6,573 bases of DNA from Alphaproteobacteria bacterium (GCA_009782725.1 WRIM01000032.1:1-6573); one strand, 5' to 3'. Positions 1 through 5,217 are shown, counted from the first letter of the stretch. Notes: generated by a model from the letters alone, not told the origin. Made by a program: numbers and translations.

Positions 1-798
1 AGAGCAAGTATCAGCGGTCGTTTTTGTCTGAGTCCAGGTATAAGAAGCATTATAAGTATTCTGTGCGCATTGCGAACACGTTCCGCTGTTTCCGCCGGTA
101 AAGGCAGTTCCGGCCGCACATGTTATTGTCCAAGGGCAAGTACTTGAAGTTGAAACGGTATAACTCGCAGCGCTCGGTTTAGTATTCGTACATTGCGGAC
201 ATGCCCCGCTGGACAGATAATAGCCGGCATTACAGGCTGTTGCAGTACAGCTTGTGCTGCATGCTCCGTAAGTATTGTTCACGCAATGCGTTCTGTCTTG
301 GGTTCCCGCAGGGCAGCTGGTTGAAGAGGCTTGGGTTACGCTGTTATTTGGCGTACATGCTTTGGATGCGGCATTGGTACAGCTGCATCCGGACGAATCC
401 GCACTGCCGCCCGGGCATTTTACAGAGTAATAAGTTCCAGAGTTCCAATTAGTACCATTTGCAGATGCGCAGGTTTGCGATGCTTCAACGCAGTCTTGGA
501 CGCATCCCGTGGCAGTGTTGCTGCTTGCTGACCAGCCAGAGTAACACCATCCGCATTGGTTACAGCCAGAAGTCGCCCCGGTTCCAGCGCATGTCAATCC
601 CACTCCGGGTAAATTTGTCGTGCCGCTGCAAAGTGCCCTGTCGGTACCGGTACACGTCGTGTAACATTTCGCGCAATCGTATGCGGCGTTGCCGGCGGTA
701 ATTGGTGCGGCGACGGCAAGTACGATGAAAATCGACGCAAACAAGGTTAGCATCTTCCGGGCTGAACACCGCAGAAATCTTGGTTTTTTCTCTTCCAT
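1..798 (-). CDS. Secreted cysteine-rich protein, C-terminus beyond left edge
   Basis: The first 266 codons of a longer gene are open to the window edge with no stop. I do not recognise the family. The N-terminus has a basic stretch (residues 1-15), a hydrophobic core (16-35) and an AxA-type signal peptidase site near NAA at 37-39, so export is likely. The mature part holds 27 cysteines in about 227 residues, in spaced pairs such as CxxC and CxxCxxxC. It is rich in Ser, Thr, Gly and Asn and includes a GYYLSSGACPQC segment (192-203). This resembles disulfide-rich extracellular repeat proteins (EGF- or TNFR-like in style), but no named domain can be assigned. The start is ATG at 798, preceded by AAAGGAAG (802-809). 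A role in surface binding or host contact would be a guess. Confidence 0.8.
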   Translation of the reverse strand, partial: MEEKKPRFLRCSARKMLTLFASIFIVLAVAAPITAGNAAYDCAKCYTTCTGTDRALCSGTTNLPGVGLTCAGTGATSGCNQCGWCYSGWSASSNTATGCVQDCVEASQTCASANGTNWNSGTYYSVKCPGGSADSSGCSCTNAASKACTPNNSVTQASSTSCPAGTQDRTHCVNNTYGACSTSCTATACNAGYYLSSGACPQCTNTKPSAASYTVSTSSTCPWTITCAAGTAFTGGNSGTCSQCAQNTYNASYTWTQTKTTADTCS

Positions 799-817
799 GA
801 TCTTCCTTTGTTACTTT

Positions 818-847
818 ATTGTAGGAAAAAATCATATACCGACGCAA
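818..847 (-). promoter_or_regulatory. Predicted sigma70-type promoter of the cysteine-rich gene
   Basis: On the minus strand a -35-like TTGCGT (842-847) is followed after 18 bp by TACAAT (818-823), one mismatch from the -10 consensus. The predicted start near 811 gives a very short leader just ahead of the Shine-Dalgarno at 802-809. The surrounding 800-900 stretch is strongly AT-rich. Prediction from sequence only. Confidence 0.45.
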
Positions 848-930
848 GCGGAAAATTAGAAATAAAGAAAATAATTGTTTTATAAGATTTATTGATTTTT
901 GTTTTCTGGATACTCACCCCACAACTGAGT

Positions 931-1019
931 CGTCATCCCGGCGAAGGCCGGGGCCCACTGCTGCGCAGCAATCATAAGTGCCTGCGGCGCAATGGATACC
1001 GGCCTCCGCCGGTATGACG
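931..1019 (+). repeat. REP/BIME-like palindromic repeat, left inverted copy
   Basis: An 89-bp unit holding two G+C-rich palindromes of the CCGGC-GAAG-GCCGG type, separated by about 35 bp and bounded by CGTCAT and ATGACG ends. Its reverse complement matches 1416-1501 at nearly every position apart from a small indel in the middle. Repeats of this style are common dispersed elements in proteobacteria, and when translated they give WIPASAGMT-like peptides, which accounts for the spurious ORF here. The copy lies just downstream of the GIY-YIG gene. Confidence 0.85.
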
Positions 1020-1034
1020 GCTCTAACGAGCCGT
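1017..1034. repeat. Stem-loop on inner edge of left repeat copy
   Basis: A perfect 7-bp stem (ACGGCTC / GAGCCGT) with a TAAC loop begins in the last bases of the left repeat copy and sits 13 bp past the stop codon of the GIY-YIG gene. A stem of the same length but different sequence occupies the matching place in the right copy. No T-run follows on either strand, so it is not a canonical terminator. Confidence 0.7.
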
Positions 1035-1047
1035 TTAGAAATCTATT

Positions 1048-1377
1048 TTATTCAGGCTTTTCATGAGGCCCATAACCATATATTGCCAAAACATCATCAT
1101 ATAAATCCCGCCATTCTGGATTTTTTTGTATTATCAATTTCAATTTCCAATTCCTTTGCCATTCTTTCATCTGGCGTTCGCGTTTTACCATTTGCTCTAA
1201 AGATTCATGGAATTCATAATAGACAAGTTTATCCAAGTCATATTCGGCGGTAAAGCAATCTGGGAAAGTTTTAGTTTTATGTTGCCCGACCCGTTTTAAT
1301 AAATCTGAAGTAGAACCTATGTAAATCGTTCCCATTTTTTGATTGGCCATTATGTAAACGTAACCGCCGTCTTTCAT
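1048..1377 (-). CDS. Small GIY-YIG domain protein (putative endonuclease)
   Basis: A 109-residue single-domain protein of the GIY-YIG superfamily (YhbQ/UPF0213-like small form). The hallmarks are YVY at 6-8, YIG at 19-21, Arg29 in DLLKRV, His33, Glu67 in KRERQMKEW, and Asn86 in NPEWRDLY. These correspond to the Tyr, Arg, Glu and Asn active-site positions of the superfamily. Such small proteins are predicted Mg-dependent DNA nucleases, but most have no proven role. The start is ATG at 1377, with AGAG ahead of it. An upstream in-frame ATG at 1503 would add 42 residues encoded by the palindromic repeat and is rejected. The gene sits alone between two inverted copies of that repeat, which suggests a cassette or a repeat-associated nuclease. 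Function is inferred from the fold only. Confidence 0.85.
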   Translation of the reverse strand: MKDGGYVYIMANQKMGTIYIGSTSDLLKRVGQHKTKTFPDCFTAEYDLDKLVYYEFHESLEQMVKRERQMKEWQRNWKLKLIIQKNPEWRDLYDDVLAIYGYGPHEKPE

Positions 1378-1401
1378 AGGGGTTCTCTTTTTTCTGACAA
1401 T

Positions 1402-1418
1402 ACGACCCAAAGGGTCGT
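1402..1418. repeat. Stem-loop on inner edge of right repeat copy
   Basis: A perfect 7-bp stem (ACGACCC / GGGTCGT) with an AAA loop lies at the gene-proximal edge of the right repeat copy, about 25 bp upstream of the GIY-YIG start codon. Read outward from the gene it corresponds in position to the stem at 1017-1034. It shares the ACG end but differs at inner positions with compensating changes. Confidence 0.7.
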
Positions 1419-1501
1419 CATACCGGCGAAGGCCGGTATCTATTGCGCCGCAGGCATTCGATTTCTGCGCAGCAGTGGGCCCCGGCCTGCGCCGGGCTGA
1501 C
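1416..1501 (-). repeat. REP/BIME-like palindromic repeat, right inverted copy
   Basis: This is the second copy of the repeat at 931-1019, in opposite orientation, about 90% identical by eye and a few bases shorter in the middle. It has the same two-palindrome layout: ATACCGGC-GAAG-GCCGGTAT and, further right, CCCGGC-CTGC-GCCGGG. It lies between the accDA terminator and the GIY-YIG gene and would be transcribed as the leader of the latter. Confidence 0.85.
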
Positions 1502-1526
1502 AAAAAATTGCTTTACAATTTTTTGT
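1500..1526 (-). terminator. AT-rich hairpin downstream of accDA
   Basis: An 11-bp perfect stem (ACAAAAAATTG / CAATTTTTTGT) with a 5-nt loop lies 8 bp past the accDA stop codon. On the minus strand its 3' arm supplies a run of six T. The stem has almost no G+C, so as an intrinsic terminator it is weak, although position and shape fit. Confidence 0.45.
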
Positions 1527-1534
1527 GAATATTT

Positions 1535-3304
1535 TCACTCTTCCGCGTTATCCGGAGAATAAATTTCAACATCGCGGGTCATTGAAAAGAACTTTTCCGC
1601 GCGCCTGCTCGGCAATTCCGCGACCGGAATCTCGGTCAGCTCTTTAATATGCTCGACAATAGCGCTTCCCAGCATCTCCATAGTCGTTTGCCAATCCGTA
1701 TGCGCGCCTTTGGCAGGCTCGGTCACTATTTCATCAATCACATTTAAATTCATCATGTCGCGCGCGGTAAGTTTCATAGTCTCGGACGCGACTTCTTTGA
1801 ATTTATTATCCTTCCATAATATAGACGCGCATGATTCCGGCGCAATTACCGAATATATAGAATTCTCCAACATCAAAATCCGGTCTCCGGTTGCAATCGC
1901 AATCGCGCCGCCAGAGCCGCCGGTACCCGTAATCACGCTTACATACGGCGTAGCAATGGAAAGGCCAGTTTGGGTCGAAGTTGCGATTGCCGACGATTGG
2001 CCGCGTTCTTCCCCCTCGCGGCCGGCGAATGCTCCGTCGGTATCAATTAATGTAATTAACGGCAATTCATATTTCTCGGCAAGGCGCATAAGTCTTTGCG
2101 CTTTTCTATACCCTTCGGGCGCGGGCATTCCGAATCGGTGTTTTGTGCGGGTTGCGATATCGCGTCCTTTTTCTTGACCCAATATCATAACCGGTGTTCC
2201 GCGAAAATACGCCGGCCCGCCAAGAAGGGCAGGGTCTTCGCCATAAAGCCGGTCGCCCGAAAGCGGCGTCCAATCGGTGCAAAGCCCCGATACATAATCC
2301 AAGAAGTGCGGCCGATTGTCGTGGCGCGCAAGTTTGACCTTTTCATAAGCGCCCGTGGCGACGGTTTTCGCCGATTTCTTTACGATGATTGATTTTTGAT
2401 GATGCGATTCCAATTTCGGCGTTGTGACCGATATGGGTTCTGCCGTTTTCGCAGGCTGTTTCGTTATTACGCGCAGAATTTTTTCCAAATTCTTTTTTAA
2501 TTCCGGGCGAGACGACACCATGTCGACCATTCCGTGTTCCAATAAATATTCCGCGGTTTGAAAGTTTGACGGCAATTTTTCGCGCATATTTTGTTCTATG
2601 ACGCGCCGTCCCGCAAAACCGATTCGCGCGCCCGATTCCGCAATATGAATATCGCCAAGCATTGCAAACGAAGCCGTCACCCCGCCGTACGTCGGGTCGG
2701 TTAAAATTACTATGTATGGAATTTTATTCGCATGCAATTTATTAACCGCAAGCGTCGTCCGCGCCATTTGCATCAAAGACAAGACATTTTCCTGCATGCG
2801 CGCGCCGCCCGACGCGGTTACGATTATATAAGGCTGTTTCTTTTCAATCGCATGCTCGATAGATGCGATAATTCCGTCGCCGACCGCGCGTCCCATAGAG
2901 CCCATCATAAATTCCGCATTCATCACGCTGACCGTCGCGTCAACCCCGCCGATTTTGCCGGTCGCGGCGGAAAGGGCGTCGGCGCATTCTGTTTCCTCGC
3001 GCGCGGCATCCAATCTGTCCGCATATTTTTCGCGGTCGACAAAGCCAAGCGGATCGTCGGTGACAACGGGCAAATCAATTGGCTTCCAATCGTTGTTGTC
3101 GAAAAGCAAATTAAAACGCTGACCCGGCGTTAGTTGAAACACATGATTGCATCGCGGACAAATGCGAAGATTGTCTTTAAAGTCTTTGTAATACACCAAC
3201 TTGCTGCACGATTCGCATTTCAACCACATAAGGCGCTTTACGCTGTCGTATTTGTCGCGGCTGTGCGTTTTGATGCCGCCGGCTGTTTTTCTGAAAATTC
3301 CCAT
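1535..3304 (-). CDS. accDA: Fused acetyl-CoA carboxylase carboxyltransferase, beta-alpha (AccD-AccA)
   Basis: A 589-residue single chain joining both carboxyltransferase subunits of acetyl-CoA carboxylase, which moves the carboxyl group from carboxybiotin to acetyl-CoA to give malonyl-CoA, the first committed step of fatty acid synthesis. Residues 1 to about 285 are AccD. They contain the four-cysteine zinc ribbon (Cys30, 33, 49, 52), the TASGGARMQE segment (163-172) and PTYGGVTASFAMLGDI (204-219). A Lys/Thr-rich linker (about 286-322) leads into AccA (323-589), with LARHDNRPHFLDYV, GEERGQS (431-437), GTGGSGGA (460-467) and APESCASILWK (488-498). The helical N-terminal region of free-standing AccA (some 60-80 residues in E. 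coli-type proteins) is absent. The start follows AAAGGAG, 6 bp upstream. Biotin carboxylase and carrier protein genes are not in the window. Beta-alpha fusions are known in some bacteria. Confidence 0.95.
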   Translation of the reverse strand: MGIFRKTAGGIKTHSRDKYDSVKRLMWLKCESCSKLVYYKDFKDNLRICPRCNHVFQLTPGQRFNLLFDNNDWKPIDLPVVTDDPLGFVDREKYADRLDAAREETECADALSAATGKIGGVDATVSVMNAEFMMGSMGRAVGDGIIASIEHAIEKKQPYIIVTASGGARMQENVLSLMQMARTTLAVNKLHANKIPYIVILTDPTYGGVTASFAMLGDIHIAESGARIGFAGRRVIEQNMREKLPSNFQTAEYLLEHGMVDMVSSRPELKKNLEKILRVITKQPAKTAEPISVTTPKLESHHQKSIIVKKSAKTVATGAYEKVKLARHDNRPHFLDYVSGLCTDWTPLSGDRLYGEDPALLGGPAYFRGTPVMILGQEKGRDIATRTKHRFGMPAPEGYRKAQRLMRLAEKYELPLITLIDTDGAFAGREGEERGQSSAIATSTQTGLSIATPYVSVITGTGGSGGAIAIATGDRILMLENSIYSVIAPESCASILWKDNKFKEVASETMKLTARDMMNLNVIDEIVTEPAKGAHTDWQTTMEMLGSAIVEHIKELTEIPVAELPSRRAEKFFSMTRDVEIYSPDNAEE

Positions 3305-3330
3305 TATTTGCTCCTTTCAGTCGCAAATTA

Positions 3331-3436
3331 GTGATAGGTGACAAGTGATAAGTGATAGGAAGTCTGATTCAAGTTCAATCTTCCTATCACCTGTCACTAG
3401 CAAACGCGTAAGCGTTTGCGATATCACTTATCACTT
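3331..3436. repeat. Heptad (GTGATAR) inverted repeat array in accDA-ihfB gap
   Basis: The left arm reads as consecutive 7-mers: GTGATAG, GTGACAA, GTGATAA, GTGATAG. The right side carries reversed 7-mers (CTATCAC, CTGTCAC, then ATATCAC, TTATCAC). Two alternative perfect stems are possible: 15 bp between 3343-3357 and 3422-3436, or 11 bp between 3352-3362 and 3380-3390. A separate perfect palindrome, GCAAACGC-GTAA-GCGTTTGC, sits at 3400-3419 between the right-hand units. Six T follow the outer stem on the plus strand (3435-3440), where no gene ends. On the minus strand the array lies between the ihfB stop and the accDA start and may limit read-through or shape the mRNA. Confidence 0.8.
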
Positions 3437-3438
3437 TT

Positions 3439-3714
3439 TTAATTCATCTTTTTGATCAGCTCGACGCTGGGCCGGAATAGTATGGTTTTACCGGCATCGA
3501 TTTTCATAGATTTTCCCGTGCGGGGATTGACGCCCGTCTTGCCGGCGCGAACCCGCGGCAAGAACCGGCCGAATCCGCGGATTTCGATGCGGTCGCCTCT
3601 AGCTACGCTTGCCGTTAATTCTTCGATTAAACCGTCAAGTATCACACCCGCGTCGGATTCGCGCATGCGGCCGAATTTTACTTGTACAGAGCGGACTAAA
3701 TCAGAACGCTTCAT
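3439..3714 (-). CDS. ihfB: IHF-beta-like / HU-family DNA-bending protein
   Basis: A 91-residue protein with the full length and layout of the HU/IHF family: an N-terminal two-helix dimerisation part (1 to about 40), then the beta saddle with RIEIRGFGRF (42-51), and the arm signature GVNPRTGKSM (61-70) whose proline intercalates into DNA. The wording RIEIRGFG and the G-x-NPRTG arm are closer to IHF beta than to HU, but a lone sequence cannot exclude an HU role, so the symbol is provisional. Such proteins bend DNA as dimers in the nucleoid. They support replication, transcription, recombination and, for IHF in some CRISPR types, spacer integration. The start is ATG at 3714 with AAAAGGA (3721-3727). 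The partner alpha subunit is not in the window. The gene is transcribed in the same direction as accDA, 134 bp upstream of it. Confidence 0.85.
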   Translation of the reverse strand: MKRSDLVRSVQVKFGRMRESDAGVILDGLIEELTASVARGDRIEIRGFGRFLPRVRAGKTGVNPRTGKSMKIDAGKTILFRPSVELIKKMN

Positions 3715-3738
3715 AATAAATCCTTTTGATTTTCAAAT

Positions 3739-3767
3739 ATTGTGCAATAAAAAGTAGTAAGTAGCAA
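3739..3767 (-). promoter_or_regulatory. Possible ihfB promoter
   Basis: On the minus strand TTGCTA (3762-3767) and CACAAT (3739-3744) are 17 bp apart. They match the sigma70 boxes at four of six positions each and would give a leader of about 17 nt. The -35-like box is created by the one variant unit (TAGCAAG) of the heptad array, an interesting but unproven coincidence. Confidence 0.3.
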
Positions 3768-3816
3768 GTAGTAAGTAGTAAATTCATTTTACTTATTACT
3801 TACTACTTATTACTTA
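3753..3816. repeat. Heptad (AGTAGTA) inverted repeat array in ihfB-ddh gap
   Basis: The left arm is four 7-mers in a row (AGTAGTA, AGTAGCA, AGTAGTA, AGTAGTA). After a short AATTCAT spacer the right arm is made of reversed units (TACTTAT, TACTTAC, TACTTAT, TACTTAA). The arms can pair imperfectly into a hairpin of roughly 28 bp. An 11-base match (AAGTAGTAAGT with ACTTACTACTT) is exact. The array runs into the ddh stop codon TAA, which is part of the last unit. Period and composition resemble the GTGATAR array in the next gap, so the two probably belong to one repeat class. Confidence 0.8.
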
Positions 3817-4758
3817 ATATTTAATCCTGTTCAGGCGTTCCGCCACGGTTTCTCCCGGAATAAAATCAAGCGGAGGTCGTTCAACCGTTGTAAAGCATCC
3901 GAATTGTCCCGCCAATACCGCGCGATGCGCCGCCCGCGCAGAGGCATGCATCATATTCGCCGTCATCATCGGATTATCGCCATTCAGCGTAAGTTCAATC
4001 TTAGAATCCGCGCTTTCGTTAAGCAAACGTCCGCCATGCTTGCTTGTATCGTATTCTGCGATACTCTCCACAAAATAGATATGCGAGTCGTCATTTTTGA
4101 AATAAGGATGCGCCAAAATCTTATCGCGCAGCTTTTCTTGTTCGTCCGCATTGTCCAGCGGGCTGCCTGGCATAACCTCGACATAAACTTCACGCTTGTG
4201 CGCGCCTGGGGTCGCACCGTATTTTGTGATCGACACCGCATTGCGAATGTACGGGCTTTGCTCTTTGACGATCGTGGTATGCCCCATGCTGCGTCCGGGG
4301 CCGAAATTGGTAAAAGTCTCATACCGCGGAGAAAGCTGGGCGAACAACGCGCGCACAATGGAAAACAGCCCCGGATCCCACCCAGAACCCAAGATAGACA
4401 CAGTCTTGTTCGCAATGGCGATTTTATTATAAATCTCGCGGTATTCGTTGATTTCTTTGTGGCTGTCGAAAGTATCCACGGTTGCGATACCCATTTCTAA
4501 GAACTTTACGACGTCGTTTTTCAATGCGTGGTTTGGCCCACAGCAAAGTACAACATGCACGGGCGCCGTCAATTCGCGTATGTCGGTGACGACTGGGACG
4601 CCTGCGGGATATCCGTCATCGGCCACGACATTTCGGCGAATAATTCCGACCAATTCGATATCGTTTTCCGGATTGTTTTCTTTTTCCATTTGATAAACGC
4701 GCGCGGCGGCACGACCGATATTGCCCCACCCGCTGATGACTATATTAATCTTTTTCAT
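3814..4758 (-). CDS. ddh: meso-Diaminopimelate D-dehydrogenase
   Basis: A 314-residue NADPH-dependent enzyme that converts L-tetrahydrodipicolinate and ammonia to meso-2,6-diaminopimelate in one step (EC 1.4.1.16). The product serves lysine and peptidoglycan synthesis, and the reaction bypasses the succinylase or acetylase routes. The N-terminal Rossmann part starts with SGWGNIGR (9-16). The family signatures follow: VDTFDSH (94-100), GSGWDPGLFSI (124-134), FGPGRSMGH (152-160), HKREVYVEV (187-195), HGG (241-243), and the C-terminal NPMMTANMMHASARAAHR (262-279). Length equals the usual ~320 residues, and nothing is missing. The start is ATG at 4758 after GAAGGAG. It lies 99 bp upstream of ihfB in the same direction. 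The window has no other lysine gene, so it is probably transcribed alone. Confidence 0.95.
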   Translation of the reverse strand: MKKINIVISGWGNIGRAAARVYQMEKENNPENDIELVGIIRRNVVADDGYPAGVPVVTDIRELTAPVHVVLCCGPNHALKNDVVKFLEMGIATVDTFDSHKEINEYREIYNKIAIANKTVSILGSGWDPGLFSIVRALFAQLSPRYETFTNFGPGRSMGHTTIVKEQSPYIRNAVSITKYGATPGAHKREVYVEVMPGSPLDNADEQEKLRDKILAHPYFKNDDSHIYFVESIAEYDTSKHGGRLLNESADSKIELTLNGDNPMMTANMMHASARAAHRAVLAGQFGCFTTVERPPLDFIPGETVAERLNRIKY

Positions 4759-4780
4759 AGATTATCTCCTTCGCCGATAT

Positions 4781-4809
4781 TTTATATTATCAACATAAAT
4801 AATCAATAA
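4781..4809 (-). promoter_or_regulatory. Possible ddh promoter
   Basis: A -10-like TATAAA (4781-4786) lies 17 bp downstream of TTATTG (4804-4809), a weak -35, on the minus strand. The predicted leader of about 16 nt leads directly to the GAAGGAG Shine-Dalgarno. The region is very AT-rich, so other placements are possible. Confidence 0.3.
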
Positions 4810-4814
4810 AATTA

Positions 4815-4843
4815 TTGTGGTTTTATGTACGACGGAATAGTCT
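4815..4843 (+). promoter_or_regulatory. Weak candidate promoter for tracrRNA
   Basis: On the plus strand TTGTGG (4815-4820) and TAGTCT (4838-4843) are 17 bp apart. Each keeps the most conserved positions (TTG; TA and final T) but little else. The predicted start near 4850 would trim the anti-repeat to about 20 nt. No stronger box was found between the ddh leader and the anti-repeat. Confidence 0.2.
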
Positions 4844-4932
4844 ATCTGATTTGGAAAGCAAACTATAACTGCCAGTATCCATAGCCGACATTCCTCACAT
4901 AATATCATACATGATTTAGGGCGGCAAATAAT
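4843..4932 (+). ncRNA. Putative tracrRNA (anti-repeat plus tail; 3' end uncertain)
   Basis: Positions 4843-4869 are the exact reverse complement of bases 1-27 of the CRISPR repeat, with no mismatch or bulge, and complementarity stops where the repeat's -10 box begins. In type II systems this is the mark of the trans-activating crRNA, which pairs with the 5' repeat part of the crRNA and docks it in Cas9. The plus-strand sense fits the crRNA direction deduced from the repeat-embedded promoters. The tail after the anti-repeat has only modest folding: a possible stem pairing TCCT (4892-4895) with AGGG (4918-4921), enclosing ATCA/TGAT. No classic terminator with a trailing T-run is visible. The RNA may run into the 23-bp inverted repeat at 4933-4989, so the end given here is a lower bound. 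Confidence 0.7.
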
Positions 4933-4989
4933 TATAACAGGGTTTTTTAGATACCAAGCGCCAGCGGGTATCTAAAAAACCCTGTTATA
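4933..4989. repeat. Perfect 23-bp inverted repeat overlapping the first CRISPR repeat
   Basis: Arms 4933-4955 and 4967-4989 are perfectly complementary, with an 11-nt loop (AAGCGCCAGCG). The left arm contains six T, the right arm six A. The last six bases of the right arm are the first six of CRISPR repeat 1 (4984-4989), and the left arm starts with TATAAC, the same six bases that end the anti-repeat. The hairpin could close the tracrRNA 3' end, block read-through into the array, or mark the array boundary. It lacks the stem-then-T-run order of a canonical terminator on either strand. Confidence 0.85.
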
Positions 4990-5217
4990 GTTTGCTTTCC
5001 AAATCAGATATGATATTATTATGGGTGCTTGCGAATATGTAGCAATGACGTTATAGTTTGCTTTCCAAATCAGATATGATATTATGACGAGGTGTAACAA
5101 TACAAACAGCTTCGAGTTATAGTTTGCTTTCCAAATCAGATATGATATTATAAAAATCTTGCTCAAAATGTGTGAAACTGAGTTATAGTTTGCTTTCCAA
5201 ATCAGATATGATATTAT
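4984..5217 (+). CRISPR. Type II CRISPR array: 4 identical 36-bp repeats, 3 spacers of 30 bp
   Basis: Repeats are at 4984-5019, 5050-5085, 5116-5151 and 5182-5217, and all four are identical. They begin GTTATAG, like other type II repeats, and end TGATATTAT. Spacers are at 5020-5049, 5086-5115 and 5152-5181, each exactly 30 bp and unrelated to one another. The 36/30 geometry is typical of type II-C. Plus-strand transcription is supported by the extended -10 box at each repeat end and by the anti-repeat matching the 5' portion of the repeat. Targets of the spacers cannot be told from the sequence alone. With three spacers and no degenerate repeat, the array is short and intact. Confidence 0.97.
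4992..5019 (+). promoter_or_regulatory. Repeat-embedded crRNA promoter (copy in repeat 1)
   Basis: Inside the repeat, TTGCTT (repeat positions 9-14) and an extended -10 TG-A-TATTAT (28-36) are separated by 16 bp. Identical copies lie at 5058-5085, 5124-5151 and 5190-5217. In Neisseria meningitidis type II-C each repeat likewise ends in an extended -10 box, and transcription starts inside the spacer, giving guides of about 24 nt. A start 6-7 bp into these 30-bp spacers would give the same guide length. The copy in the last repeat has no spacer ahead of it and runs directly into the terminator. Confidence 0.65.

Noticed and set aside
560..847. Minus-strand ORF of 95 aa beginning upstream of the cysteine-rich gene
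   Set aside because: Different frame from the 266-codon reading frame, which has the Shine-Dalgarno, signal peptide and regular cysteine spacing. The 95-aa product has no such features.
978..1253. Plus-strand ORF starting MPAAQWIPASAGMTA
   Set aside because: The typical spurious translation of this repeat class, running antisense to the GIY-YIG gene.
1378..1503. N-terminal extension of the GIY-YIG protein by 42 residues
   Set aside because: The extension is encoded by the palindromic repeat itself. The domain begins right after the ATG at 1377.
1710..2392. Plus-strand ORFs opposite accDA
   Set aside because: Antisense shadows of a confidently identified gene; no start signals or recognisable domains.
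3984..4415. Minus-strand ORF of 143 aa inside ddh
   Set aside because: Out-of-frame shadow of ddh, which has complete family motifs in its own frame.
4843..4869. Anti-repeat read as a degenerate inverted CRISPR repeat or a minus-strand tracrRNA
   Set aside because: The match starts exactly at repeat base 1 and ends at the promoter box. A minus-strand tracrRNA would not pair with the repeat end next to the guide. Decay would not leave 27 perfect bases with an abrupt limit.
4943..4948. T6 run as the tracrRNA terminator
   Set aside because: No G+C-rich stem lies immediately before it. The run is part of the left arm of the 23-bp inverted repeat.
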